The notes beneath the pieces were generated by a model that did not search any database, was not told the DNA's origin, and was given only the letters and a program-made list of their open reading frames with translations. From Gordoniibacillus chartarius (GTDB lineage Bacteria > Bacillota > Bacilli > Paenibacillales > NBRC-103111), in NCBI RefSeq assembly GCF_042432825.1, contig NZ_JBHLWN010000123.1, positions 6,781 through 70,780 of the forward strand: a stretch of DNA of 64,000 nt, in the 5' to 3' direction. This document shows positions 18,650-27,864 of the stretch, piece after piece. Both the position numbers and the translations under genes were made by a program. Positions within the stretch are counted from its first letter, which is position 1. Each line of letters opens with the position of its first letter.

Positions 18650-21600
18650 ATGTTGTACCAAATTTGGGGTAGTATTCGCTTAAAAATGAAATTACTTACG
18701 ACGATAACCATCCTCATCTCGATGGTGCTCAGCACGCTCAATATCATTCCGCTCACAAAGGCGAGCGCCGCCGCCTCTTACCTGCTATCCTTGAATCGGC
18801 CGGCTTACGCTTCCAGCTCGGAGGGCAACAACACGCCCGATCTGGCGTTTGACGGAAATACCGGTTCGCGTTGGGGCAGCGTGTGGGGAGTCGACCCGCA
18901 ATGGATTTATGTCGATTTGGGAGCGAGCGCCGCGATTGACCGCGTCAAGCTCAACTGGGAAGGCGCTTATGCGAAGTCTTATAAGATTCAAGTGTCCAGC
19001 GATGAATTGAATTGGACGGATGTATATTCTACGACTGCGAGTAACGGCGGCATAGAAGACCTCGCGCTCAGCGGCACAGGCCGCTATGTCCGGTTATACG
19101 CGACCCAGCGCGCAATGGCTCAATACGGCGTTTCCTTGTTCGAATTCGAGGTGTACGGAACGGGCGGAGTCAATCCGCCGCCGCCGGTGCTCGGTCCGAA
19201 CATTGCTCTCAATAAGCCCGTAGTTTCATCCTCCTACGAGCAATCGGACTATCTCCCGCCCGGATCGACGCTGCCGCAAAATGCTGTCGACGGCAACGAT
19301 ACGACCCGCTGGTCTTCGAACGCGACGGATAACGAATGGATTTATGTCGACCTTGGCAGCAGCCATACGATAGGCCGAATTATTTTGGCTTGGGAAGCAG
19401 CCGCCGGCAGAATCTACGACCTGCAGGTTTCGGATGACAGCACGAATTGGACGACGATTTACAGGGAAATGCACGGCGACGGCGGCACGCTCAACTTGCC
19501 CGTTTACGCGAACGGCCGCTATGTGCGAATGAAAGGTATCAGCAGAGCGACCAGCTTCGGCTTCTCGCTATTTGAGTTCAAGGTGTACGATTACGTCGCA
19601 GGCGATCCGCAGACGACGTATCCGATCCCGAGCATTCCCCCAACGTCCGCGGTTCCAGTCGGACAAGGGAGCTACGATACGAACGACCTGACCATTCCGC
19701 AGCCGAAATATCCGAAATACAGAGCCGATTCGCTCCATGCTCCGCTGCCATCCAACGACTGGTGGCAATCTATTATGATCAACAGGCTCGGCGACGGCAT
19801 TGTAACGCTTCCGCTCAAAAGCAAATACACGCAGCAGGGCTTGGGCGTGCTGACGCCGGGCGCCGGATTCGTCAGCACGGACGGCAAAACGCAGGCGGCT
19901 ACCGGCCCGTCCGACCTGTTCCTGATGGCGAACAATATCAACACGTCGAATATGTCGAACCGGATTACGGCATACGGCGATTGGTCGGCCGACGCCGTAT
20001 TGAGCGACGGGACAACCGACAAAATGAAAACGACCTTCGTCAAAGGCTCGCCGTATTTGTTCAACCAATTCAGCGATCCGATGTCGCCCGAGGTGTACAT
20101 CCCCGGCACCGTCCGTTATTTTGATGATAACAACACGACGCTTCTGACGACCGATGGGGCTGTGGTCAACGCAGACCACATCGGCCTGGAAATTACGACG
20201 ACCGACGCCGCACCGACACCGGCGCCCGTCACGAGAACCTACGGCCTGTTCGCTCCGGCGGGCACGACGTTCCAGAAGGTAGGCTCCAAGCTGAAAATCA
20301 AACTGGGCGGCGGACTTACCTATTTATCGCTTGCTGCCATGCCGGCGGCGGCGAATCTGAATTATTTTTATCAGCATGCTTACGCATATGTAACCGACAC
20401 GAAGGTATCTTACAATTTCAACGAAACGACTTCGAACGTCACGACCACGTTCAATGTCGCGACGTCGCTGAAACGCGCAGGCTTTGCGAATACGACGCTG
20501 ATGGCGCAGCTGCCGCACCAATGGAAAATTACGACGACGCCTCTTACCGCCTTGGCGTATCCTTCGATCCGCGGCGTTCTGAAGCTGACGGAGGGCAATA
20601 GCTTCACGACCGTCGACAAGTTTTACGGTATCGTTCCGCAGTTTACGGAGCCTGGCGATGCCGGCTATTCCCGCCAGTCGCTGCTGCAGTATTTGGCGCT
20701 GCTGGATGCGGACACGGCCACGAATCTGATGCAAACCGACGCCTATTGGCAGGGGAAGAGGCTTCATCCGCTCGCCATGGGTGCGTTGATTGCAGATCAG
20801 ATCGGCGACGCCAATTACAAGAGCCTGTTCCTCGGCCGCATGAAAACGATTTTGAGCGACTGGTACACCTACACCTCCGGCGAGCCGAACTATTACTTCT
20901 CTTATAACTCGGACTGGGGCACGATGATCTATAAGGACAGCGGCTTCGGTGCCAATTCGGGCATTACCGATCACCATTTCACTTACGGGTATTACGTGTT
21001 CGCGTCCGCGATTCTGGCCACGTACGATCAGGATTTCAAGGACAAATACGGCGGCATGGTCGAGCATTTGATCCGGGATTATGCGAATCCTTCGCGGACC
21101 GACACGATGTTCCCATTTTTCCGGAATTTCGATCCGTATGAAGGCCACTCGTGGGCAGGCGGCTACGGCGACAACAACGACGGCAACAATCAGGAAGCGG
21201 CCGGCGAAGCGCTATTCGGCTGGGTCGGCCAATATATGTGGAGCATGCTGACGGGCAATCAGGCTTACCGCGACGCTTCCATCTTCGGCTTCACAACCGA
21301 ATTGAAGGCGGTCGAGGAATACTGGTTCAACTACGACCAAGACAATTGGCTTCCGGCTTACACGCATAAATCCGTAGGTCAAGTGTACGGCAGCTCGAAC
21401 TTCTTCGGAACGTTCTTTAACGGGAATCCGGTGTACGTGTACGGCATTCACTGGCTGCCGACGGCCGAATATTTAACGAGCTACGGCTTCGATAAGGCAA
21501 AGGCAGCTGCGCTGTATAACGGCTTTGTGACGGATAACGGCGGTCCGGAGACGGATTGGTATCACATCGTGTGGCCGATTCAATCGCTGAACGATCCGCA

Positions 21601-22945
21601 AGCCGTGCTGAACAAATGGAATCCATCCATCATGCAGCAAAACGAAGTGTTCAACACCTATTGGTTCATACACAACATGGCGACCCTCGGACAGCGCACT
21701 AAAGATATTTGGGCATCCGGCTGGTCCAGCGCAACCGTTTATAAAAACGGCGCCGGCTACAGCGCGCTCGTCTGGAATCCGACAAGCGCCCCCGTAACGG
21801 TAACGTTCCGGAACGCTGCAGGTGTAACGGGCTCCGCAACCGTGGCTGCCAAATCGCTGGCGAAAGTCAATCCGTTGACGAACGGCGGCGGCAGCGGGGG
21901 CTCCAACCTGGCGCTGAACAAAACCGCCACGTCGTCGGCAAGCCCGCTGCAGCCGGCTGTGAACGCGGTGGACGGCAATGCCGGTACGAGATGGGAATCC
22001 GCCTTCAGCGATCCGCAGTGGATTCAGATCGATCTGGGAGCGGTTTATTCGGTCAATCGCGTCCTCCTGAACTGGGAAGGCGCATACGGCAAAGCGTATT
22101 CGATTGAAACGTCTACGGACGGTAAGACCTGGACGACCGCCTATTCGACGACGACGGGCGACGGCGCTATCGACGATATTACCTTTGCGGCTGTGAATGC
22201 GCGCTATGTGAAAATGAACGGTACGCAGCGCGGCACGCAGTACGGCTACTCGCTGTGGGAGTTCGAAGTGTACGGCAGCTCTTCGTCAACGCTCACCCCT
22301 CCTGCGCTTACGGCGGATACGACGCAGAATACGGCCGGCCAGCCGATCGACGTGACGTTCGCCGATAACGCGGCATGGCGCGGCGCGATCAATGCGGTGA
22401 AGGTGGACGGCACCGCGGCGAGCGCATCCCAATACACGCTGTCCGCAGGCAAAATCACCCTGAACGCCGCCTTGTTCCCGACGGAGAAAACCTATACCGT
22501 CACGATATCGGCGGCAGGCTACACGGACGCTTCGGTTCAGCAGCCAATCACAGCAGCTCAAACCGCCGTGAATCTGGCGCTGAACCAAACGGCCACGTCG
22601 TCGGCGAGCCCGCTGCAGCCGGCTTCGAACGCGGTGGACGGCAATGCCGGTACGAGATGGGAATCCGCCTTCAGCGATCCGCAGTGGATGCAAGTCGATC
22701 TAGGCGCGGCAGCTTCCATCAGCCATATCGTTCTTAATTGGGAAGCGGCATACGGCAAAAGCTATCTTATTGAAGTTTCCACGAACGGAACGACTTGGAC
22801 GCAGGTATATTCGACAACAACGGGCGACGGCAACATCGACGATATTACGTTTGCGCCGACAAGCGCCAGATACGTACGATTGACCGGAACGCAGCGCGGC
22901 ACACCGTACGGCTACTCCTTATGGGAGCTGTCCGTGTACCCGTAA
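18650..22945 (+). CDS. Secreted GH81 endo-beta-1,3-glucanase with four F5/8C modules
   Basis: The protein has 1431 residues with a signal peptide ending around SAAA. Two F5/8C (CBM32-like) discoidin modules come first (about 38-172 and 183-322). They are followed by a GH81 domain (about 330-1075). Its catalytic region shows Asp774 in TDHHFTYGYY and Glu849/Glu853 in DGNNQEAAGEAL, as in characterised GH81 enzymes. After a Gly/Ser linker come a third F5/8C module (about 1085-1208), a domain like the Shr hemoglobin-interacting family PF07550 (about 1220-1295), and a fourth F5/8C module (about 1307-1431). The ATG has AAGGAGG nine bases upstream. The likely role is extracellular cleavage of fungal or algal beta-1,3-glucan, feeding the divergent ABC importer. 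Confidence 0.93.
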   Translation: MLYQIWGSIRLKMKLLTTITILISMVLSTLNIIPLTKASAAASYLLSLNRPAYASSSEGNNTPDLAFDGNTGSRWGSVWGVDPQWIYVDLGASAAIDRVKLNWEGAYAKSYKIQVSSDELNWTDVYSTTASNGGIEDLALSGTGRYVRLYATQRAMAQYGVSLFEFEVYGTGGVNPPPPVLGPNIALNKPVVSSSYEQSDYLPPGSTLPQNAVDGNDTTRWSSNATDNEWIYVDLGSSHTIGRIILAWEAAAGRIYDLQVSDDSTNWTTIYREMHGDGGTLNLPVYANGRYVRMKGISRATSFGFSLFEFKVYDYVAGDPQTTYPIPSIPPTSAVPVGQGSYDTNDLTIPQPKYPKYRADSLHAPLPSNDWWQSIMINRLGDGIVTLPLKSKYTQQGLGVLTPGAGFVSTDGKTQAATGPSDLFLMANNINTSNMSNRITAYGDWSADAVLSDGTTDKMKTTFVKGSPYLFNQFSDPMSPEVYIPGTVRYFDDNNTTLLTTDGAVVNADHIGLEITTTDAAPTPAPVTRTYGLFAPAGTTFQKVGSKLKIKLGGGLTYLSLAAMPAAANLNYFYQHAYAYVTDTKVSYNFNETTSNVTTTFNVATSLKRAGFANTTLMAQLPHQWKITTTPLTALAYPSIRGVLKLTEGNSFTTVDKFYGIVPQFTEPGDAGYSRQSLLQYLALLDADTATNLMQTDAYWQGKRLHPLAMGALIADQIGDANYKSLFLGRMKTILSDWYTYTSGEPNYYFSYNSDWGTMIYKDSGFGANSGITDHHFTYGYYVFASAILATYDQDFKDKYGGMVEHLIRDYANPSRTDTMFPFFRNFDPYEGHSWAGGYGDNNDGNNQEAAGEALFGWVGQYMWSMLTGNQAYRDASIFGFTTELKAVEEYWFNYDQDNWLPAYTHKSVGQVYGSSNFFGTFFNGNPVYVYGIHWLPTAEYLTSYGFDKAKAAALYNGFVTDNGGPETDWYHIVWPIQSLNDPQAVLNKWNPSIMQQNEVFNTYWFIHNMATLGQRTKDIWASGWSSATVYKNGAGYSALVWNPTSAPVTVTFRNAAGVTGSATVAAKSLAKVNPLTNGGGSGGSNLALNKTATSSASPLQPAVNAVDGNAGTRWESAFSDPQWIQIDLGAVYSVNRVLLNWEGAYGKAYSIETSTDGKTWTTAYSTTTGDGAIDDITFAAVNARYVKMNGTQRGTQYGYSLWEFEVYGSSSSTLTPPALTADTTQNTAGQPIDVTFADNAAWRGAINAVKVDGTAASASQYTLSAGKITLNAALFPTEKTYTVTISAAGYTDASVQQPITAAQTAVNLALNQTATSSASPLQPASNAVDGNAGTRWESAFSDPQWMQVDLGAAASISHIVLNWEAAYGKSYLIEVSTNGTTWTQVYSTTTGDGNIDDITFAPTSARYVRLTGTQRGTPYGYSLWELSVYP
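21899..22940 (+). repeat. Duplicated F5/8C module inside the GH81 gene
   Basis: The DNA for the third and fourth F5/8C modules (starting near 21904 and 22570) is nearly identical over its first 100 or so bases and similar throughout, while the two N-terminal modules are more diverged. This points to a recent internal duplication or gene conversion. Confidence 0.75.
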
Positions 22946-22972
22946 CGCAAACCGGGTGGAAGTAACGCAGAA

Positions 22973-23024
22973 GGGCTGTCCCCACAAGTAGAAAAACTCT
23001 ACTTGAGGGTGACAGCCCCTTTTG
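22973..23024 (+). terminator. Terminator of the GH81 gene
   Basis: GGGCTGTC...CAAGTAG pairs with CTACTTG...GACAGCCC across a short loop, followed by CCTTTT. It lies 28 bases past the stop. The remaining bases up to 23178 contain a cre-like sequence and no gene. Confidence 0.85.
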
Positions 23025-23106
23025 CCTCCGCCTCCGGACCGAAGCCTTCAGGCAGCGAAGCTCGGACAATGTGCAGGTAACTAGCGCTCCACGAAAAATA
23101 CTCCAA

Positions 23107-23121
23107 TGTAAGCGTTTTACA
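23107..23121. promoter_or_regulatory. cre-like sequence in convergent intergenic region
   Basis: TGTAAGCGTTTTACA resembles a cre site with one extra base. It lies between the ends of two convergent genes, where a CcpA site has no obvious target, so it may be fortuitous. Confidence 0.2.
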
Positions 23122-23177
23122 TTTTCTGCCGTAGCCCTTATTATGCGTTGTGATTCTTGCTCACCCCGAATCGCGCA

Positions 23178-23218
23178 CAAAAACCCGGCCCCCTCAGTCG
23201 GGAGGCTCGGGTTTTATT
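23178..23218 (-). terminator. Terminator of the seven-gene ABC operon
   Basis: On the minus strand AAACCCGAGCCTCCC pairs with GAGGGGGCCGGGTTT, with few mismatches, followed by T-rich TTTTTG. It lies about 30 bases after the PHP gene stop. Confidence 0.85.
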
Positions 23219-23245
23219 GCAGCGTCATGGCTCAGGCGGTTTTCT

Positions 23246-24268
23246 CTATGCTCCATGCTCCCCGATGGGCGCCATATGCCGCACCCTCCCGCGGTAATAC
23301 ATAACCTCACGGTACCCGGCCTCGCGCGCCGCCTGTACCGCTTCATCCAGATGCATGCCGATGTCGTCGGGAAAATGCGCATCCGAGCTCAGCGTAATCG
23401 GCACGTTATGCTCGAACAGCACGCGCAGCAGCGACGGACTCGGGCACATCTCCTTGACGGGATACCGGTAGCGAAGGCCCGTGTTGATCTCGGTACCGAT
23501 GCCGTTCGCCTGCAGTGCCGCCGCCACTTCACGGTACATCGGCAGCAGCCCGCTCTCCTCCGGCCGGTAGCCGAACACCTTCAGATTATCCAAATGGGCG
23601 ATCCAGTCAAACAGCCCGCTCCCCGCCGCCCGAATCACATTGGCATAATGTCCGGCGTACAGCTCCGGCAGCGAATAGTCGCGGAACCGCTCCTGCACAT
23701 CGGGATTGTCAAAGCCCCAGCCCTCGTAGAAATGCACCGAGCCGATCACGTAGTCCAGCTCCAATCCGGCCAGCAGACCGCGCAGCTCATCTTCCCCGCC
23801 GGGAAAATAGTCTGCCTCCACACCGACCGCCAGATCCGGCTCGCGCCGGGCCGCCGCACGCATTCCTTCCAGATACTGCTCGGCCGAATAGACGCACACC
23901 CGGTCCAGCCATTCGCGCTGCAGCCGTCCAAGCGGACTGTCGTCCAGCAGCATATGCCGCTCATAATAGCCTTTGAACTCCGTGAACCTGTACAAATGGT
24001 CGACGACGCCGAACTGCTCGATCCCTCTCGCCCGTCCCGTCCGGATGTACCGCTCCAGCCATTCGTAGCTGAAACAGCCGCTCTCCGTCCGCAGCTTCAG
24101 CTGATCGACCGCCTGCCGGATCCATGGCAATGTGCCGGGGCCGGAGGACCCGCCGGCCGCGGCTCCGGCGACAGCAGGCGAAGTCTCTTGCAAGGCCCGT
24201 GCCGTGCGCATCAGCCACTGCAGCGAATAAGGCCCCTCCTCCAGATGAAAATGGAAATCAACCTTCAC
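23246..24268 (-). CDS. PHP-domain phosphatase (histidinol-phosphatase-like)
   Basis: The protein has 340 residues and no signal peptide. The PHP metal-binding signature starts with VDFHFHLEEG; further ligands appear in GVEADYF and near the C-terminus in LSSDAHFPDDIG. These enzymes hydrolyse phosphomonoesters (HisK/HisJ type) or related phosphate bonds in the cytoplasm. It is not among histidine genes. It is the last gene of an ABC importer operon, with its GTG overlapping the stop of the preceding hydrolase (GTGA). The likely job is the second dephosphorylation step on the imported compound (inference). Confidence 0.85.
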   Translation of the reverse strand: MKVDFHFHLEEGPYSLQWLMRTARALQETSPAVAGAAAGGSSGPGTLPWIRQAVDQLKLRTESGCFSYEWLERYIRTGRARGIEQFGVVDHLYRFTEFKGYYERHMLLDDSPLGRLQREWLDRVCVYSAEQYLEGMRAAARREPDLAVGVEADYFPGGEDELRGLLAGLELDYVIGSVHFYEGWGFDNPDVQERFRDYSLPELYAGHYANVIRAAGSGLFDWIAHLDNLKVFGYRPEESGLLPMYREVAAALQANGIGTEINTGLRYRYPVKEMCPSPSLLRVLFEHNVPITLSSDAHFPDDIGMHLDEAVQAAREAGYREVMYYRGRVRHMAPIGEHGA

Positions 24269-25122
24269 GCGTCCCCCTCCGATTCCTCATCGTATGCAAC
24301 GCCGGGAAACCGCAAAGCGGCCATCGCAGCGGACGGCTGCAGACCGAGCAGGCGGCAAGCGAGCGGCGCCACCGCCAGCTGCGGCACACGCTCTTCGTAG
24401 TAGCCCGGCTTCACTCCGGCTGTGCCCATGATATACAGCGGCACTTCCCGCTCCTCTACTCCGGTGCCTCCATGCTGACCGTCCGCGTTCATGCCGTGAT
24501 CGGACGTGACGATGACCCGGTAGCCGAGCTCCAGCCAGCCAGGCGCCAAATTCGCCAGCAGCGCGTCGGCCATAATCGCTTTGCCGCGGTATTCCTTCGA
24601 ATCCGCCCCGTACCGGTGGCCCGCATCGTCGATCCCCATCGGATGGATGTACAGGAAATCCGGATTCTCCCGCCGGCGCAGCAGCTCCGCGTCCGCAAAC
24701 AAGTGCGAATCGGGATAGCTGTCGTCATAATAAAACTTCCCGTGCTGAATCGCCCGCGACTCGTCATGCTGCTCCCGGTCCTCAATCGGATCGAACGGCG
24801 CCCGGTTGTACAGCTCGCTGACCCAATAGTACGCCGCCGCCGCCGTACGAAGCCCCTGCTCGCGCGCCAAATGAAATACGCTTGTCTGCGTGCTGAGCCG
24901 TACCGTCTGATTGCTCGTAATGCCGTTCACCGAGCTTGGCGTTCCGGTCAGCAGCACCTCGTACAAGGGCCGCGACAAGCTCGGCAGCTCCGACCATACG
25001 CGGCAGCACGCCGCCTTCCCGGCTTCGACCATATGATTCATATACCCCATCTGCGTGCGCGCCGTGTCGTAACGAAGGCCGTCCAGCACGACCATAATCA
25101 CTTTCCCGGATATGATGCTCAT
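24265..25122 (-). CDS. Alkaline-phosphatase-superfamily hydrolase (nucleotide pyrophosphatase/phosphodiesterase-like)
   Basis: The protein has 285 residues from ATG 25122 (GGAGGA just upstream; upstream in-frame starts give a Gly-rich unlikely tail). Superfamily metal sites can be followed: Asp in MVVLDGLRYD, the likely Ser nucleophile in LPSLSRPLYEVLLTG, Asp and His in GIDDAGHRYG, the pair in VTSDHGMN, and the His in QHGGTG. There is no signal peptide, so it acts in the cytoplasm on an imported substrate, probably a phosphodiester, pyrophosphate or phosphonate. Its ATG overlaps the DeoR stop as ATGA, and its stop overlaps the PHP start. Confidence 0.85.
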   Translation of the reverse strand: MSIISGKVIMVVLDGLRYDTARTQMGYMNHMVEAGKAACCRVWSELPSLSRPLYEVLLTGTPSSVNGITSNQTVRLSTQTSVFHLAREQGLRTAAAAYYWVSELYNRAPFDPIEDREQHDESRAIQHGKFYYDDSYPDSHLFADAELLRRRENPDFLYIHPMGIDDAGHRYGADSKEYRGKAIMADALLANLAPGWLELGYRVIVTSDHGMNADGQHGGTGVEEREVPLYIMGTAGVKPGYYEERVPQLAVAPLACRLLGLQPSAAMAALRFPGVAYDEESEGDA

Positions 25123-25925
25123 GAGTCCTCCTTCACCGGCGCCTGCACCCACAGCACGCCCTTTTCTTCCAATGCGGCCGTCCAATCCGCCGGGCACGGC
25201 GCATCCGTCACAATGACATCCGCTTGCTCAATCGGCAGCATATGCGCAAAGGTGGAGATGCCGATCTTGGATCGGTCCGCCAGCACAATGACCTCCTGCG
25301 CAGCCTCGGCGAGAGTGCGGGACATTGACGCTTCGTTCAGGTCATAATCCGTAATGCCGTGCGTTAATGTGATGCCTCCGACCGACAGGAACGCTTGATC
25401 CACGCGGAACTCGCGGGCGATGCGCTCGCTCAGCGGACCGTTCGCCGCCTGCTGCTCCGGGTTGACTTCCCCGCCGAGCAGGATGACTTTCCCGCTGAAC
25501 TTGTCTTGACTAAGCGACTCCAGCAGGCAGACCGCCGCCGGCAGGGAATTCGTCAGCACCGTCAGCCGCTTCCGGCCCTGAATGGCACGGGCCAGTTCCA
25601 GCGGCGTCGTCCCTTCATCGATCGCGATCGTGCTGCCGTCCTGAATCATCTCCGCCGCCATCCGGCCGATCGCCCGCTTTTCCTCGAAGTTCACCTTTTG
25701 CCGCATCGAATACGGCGCTTCGTCCGTCCGGAACGTCGGCTTGATCGCCCCGCCGTAGACCCGCTTCAGCAGCCCTTCCTTCTCCAGCGCCGCCATATCG
25801 CGCCGGACCGTCTCCGTCGAAACGTCCAGGTGCGCCGCCAAAGGCACGACCATCACCTTTCCTTCCCGCTCGAGCCATTCCAAAATGCACATCTTGCGTT
25901 CTTCCGCCAACACCGACAAGCTCAT
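25119..25925 (-). CDS. DeoR/GlpR-family transcriptional regulator
   Basis: The protein has 268 residues from ATG 25925, beginning MSLSVLAEERKMCIL, the normal family start. A winged helix (residues about 5-58, with STETVRRDMAALEKEGLLKR) precedes a sugar-phosphate sensing DeoR C domain. Its conserved motif is AIDEGTTPLELARAI, and the conserved end includes VIVLADRSKIG. DeoR regulators bind phosphorylated sugars or polyols. Its place in the middle of the operon, overlapping both neighbours, suggests it controls the importer and senses a product of the two hydrolases. Confidence 0.92.
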   Translation of the reverse strand: MSLSVLAEERKMCILEWLEREGKVMVVPLAAHLDVSTETVRRDMAALEKEGLLKRVYGGAIKPTFRTDEAPYSMRQKVNFEEKRAIGRMAAEMIQDGSTIAIDEGTTPLELARAIQGRKRLTVLTNSLPAAVCLLESLSQDKFSGKVILLGGEVNPEQQAANGPLSERIAREFRVDQAFLSVGGITLTHGITDYDLNEASMSRTLAEAAQEVIVLADRSKIGISTFAHMLPIEQADVIVTDAPCPADWTAALEEKGVLWVQAPVKEDS

Positions 25926-27061
25926 CCACCGCCAGACTCCAAGTATTTGCAATCTGTATGATCCCACTCCAGCGTTACGTTCGTTCCCGGCTGCAGCAGC
26001 GCCTCGCCGCTGCGGTTCAGCGCATCAACCGTCACGCTGCCGGCTCCGGCCTCCACGACATACCGAATGATATTGCCGAGCACCGCCGCTTCCTTGATTT
26101 GACCGTTGATCCGCACGAGTCTTTCCGCTGCAGCTGCTGCCCTTGTTGCCACTGCCGCACTTGTTGCCCCCGCCGCTGTCGCTGCCGCAGCAACACCATC
26201 GGCCGCAACACCATTAGCCGCCACTTCAGCAGCGCCGATCCGCTCGTCCGAACCATATGGCGTCATCCGAATCGCCTCCGGCCGCAGCGCATACGTTCCC
26301 GCCGCATCCGTCCAGCCCCAGGCGGCAAGCTGCTCCGCCCGGAACAAGTTGTAGTTGCCGATAAACCTGGCTACAAACTCCGTCTTCGGCTTCGTATAAA
26401 CGTCCTCCGGCGTGCCCAGCTGCTCGATCCGCCCCTGATTCATGACGCACACCCGGTCGGACACTGTCAGCGCCTCCTCCTGATCGTGCGTCACGAAAAT
26501 CGTGGTCATGCCAAGCTCCTTCTGCAGCCGGCGAAACTCCGACCGCACCTGCTTGCGGATCTGCGCGTCGAGCGCCGAGAACGGCTCGTCCATGAGCATC
26601 AGCTTCGGCTCGACGGCCAGCGAGCGCGCCAGCGCCACCCGCTGCTGCTGACCGCCGGACAGCTCATGCGGATACGCGCCGAGCTTGTCCTCCAGCCCGA
26701 CCATGGCCGTCAGCCGCTCGACACGCTGCCGAATGTCCGGCTTGCTCATCTTCTTCACCGTAAGCCCGAAAGCAATATTGTCCGCCACCGTCATCGTCGG
26801 AAACAGCGCGTACGACTGAAACACCATGCCGATCCCGCGCTGCTTCGGCAGCAGCTTCGTAATGCGGTTTCCGTCCAGCGTAATCTCGCCTTGATCCAGC
26901 GGCAGCAAGCCCGAAATACAGCGCAGCAGCGTGCTCTTCCCGCAGCCGCTCGCCCCGAGCAGCGTCAATAGCTCGCCCCGCTCCACCTCCAGGCTGAGCC
27001 CGTGCAGCACCGTCGTCTCCTTGAACCGCTGCGTAATGCCCTCCAGCTCCAAGTAACTCAT
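25922..27061 (-). CDS. ABC transporter ATP-binding protein with Ala-rich insertion
   Basis: The protein has 379 residues. The nucleotide-binding domain shows Walker A GASGCGKST, Q-loop FQSYALFP, signature LSGGQQQRVALARSLA, Walker B LMLMDEPFSALD and switch His in FVTHDQEE. It belongs to the PotA/FbpC/PhnT group. The C-terminal TOBE-type domain is interrupted by an Ala/Gly/Val-rich low-complexity stretch of about 35 residues (around 278-315). The ATG overlaps the permease stop as ATGA. Confidence 0.93.
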   Translation of the reverse strand: MSYLELEGITQRFKETTVLHGLSLEVERGELLTLLGASGCGKSTLLRCISGLLPLDQGEITLDGNRITKLLPKQRGIGMVFQSYALFPTMTVADNIAFGLTVKKMSKPDIRQRVERLTAMVGLEDKLGAYPHELSGGQQQRVALARSLAVEPKLMLMDEPFSALDAQIRKQVRSEFRRLQKELGMTTIFVTHDQEEALTVSDRVCVMNQGRIEQLGTPEDVYTKPKTEFVARFIGNYNLFRAEQLAAWGWTDAAGTYALRPEAIRMTPYGSDERIGAAEVAANGVAADGVAAAATAAGATSAAVATRAAAAAERLVRINGQIKEAAVLGNIIRYVVEAGAGSVTVDALNRSGEALLQPGTNVTLEWDHTDCKYLESGGG

Positions 27062-27864
27062 ACTCCCGTCCTCCCGTTCGCTCCGAACAACCGCTTGCTA
27101 AGGCGCATCCATATGAGGGACAGCACCAGAATGATAACGAAATACGCCATCACGATAGCGCTCGCCAGATGGCCGCTCTCGTTCAGCCGGCGGTACAAAT
27201 AGATTTGAATCGTCTCGAAATGCCCGCCAACGAGCAAATTCGCCAGCACGAACTCCCCGAACAGCACCGACAGCGAGAGCAATGACGACACCGTAATCCC
27301 CGGCAAAATGGCGGGCGCGATAACGCGCCGGAACGCCGTCATTTTCCCAGATCCGAGCAGCTCCGCCGCTTCCATCAGCTCCAGGCTGTGCACCGTCCGC
27401 AGGCTGTTGCGGATGCCTTGGTACATATAAGGCAGAATCGCTACGAAGTAGGCGCCGATCAAAATCCAAACGGTACCGGAGATCGCAAGCGGCCCGGAGG
27501 AGTACATCCGGATCAAGCCGACGGCGGCTACGACCCCCGGCACCGCATAGGGCATCAGCATGAGCATTTGCAGCCATTTCTCCCACTTCGGGACATACAC
27601 GGTCACGACGAACACAGCCGGCAGCATGACAACGAGGCACAGCCCGATCGTCACCGCGCTCGTCCAAATCGTCCGCAGCAGCGCATCCCCAAAGCGGGCG
27701 TCGCGCCACAGATCGACGTACCACTGCAGCGTCCACACCTCGGGAAGCACGGTCGCCTGCCACGTCCGGGACAGCGAATACAGCAGCGTCGCCAGCAGCG
27801 GAATGAGCAGATACACGATAACAATCGCCAAAATCGATCGAGGCAGCGCCTTGGACCGCTTCAC
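27058..27864 (-). CDS. ABC transporter permease (PhnV/PotC-like)
   Basis: This 268-residue protein has six predicted helices and the EAA loop SLELMEAAELLGSGKMTAF. The GTG start overlaps the stop of the first permease (GTGA) and has GGAGGG seven bases upstream. It forms the transmembrane pair with the next permease in the operon. Confidence 0.92.
   Translation of the reverse strand: MKRSKALPRSILAIVIVYLLIPLLATLLYSLSRTWQATVLPEVWTLQWYVDLWRDARFGDALLRTIWTSAVTIGLCLVVMLPAVFVVTVYVPKWEKWLQMLMLMPYAVPGVVAAVGLIRMYSSGPLAISGTVWILIGAYFVAILPYMYQGIRNSLRTVHSLELMEAAELLGSGKMTAFRRVIAPAILPGITVSSLLSLSVLFGEFVLANLLVGGHFETIQIYLYRRLNESGHLASAIVMAYFVIILVLSLIWMRLSKRLFGANGRTGV

Noticed and set aside
23246..24268. Assignment as histidine-biosynthesis histidinol phosphatase (HisK)
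   Set aside because: The PHP motifs fit, but no other histidine gene is near and the gene is locked into an ABC importer operon, so the symbol is not given.
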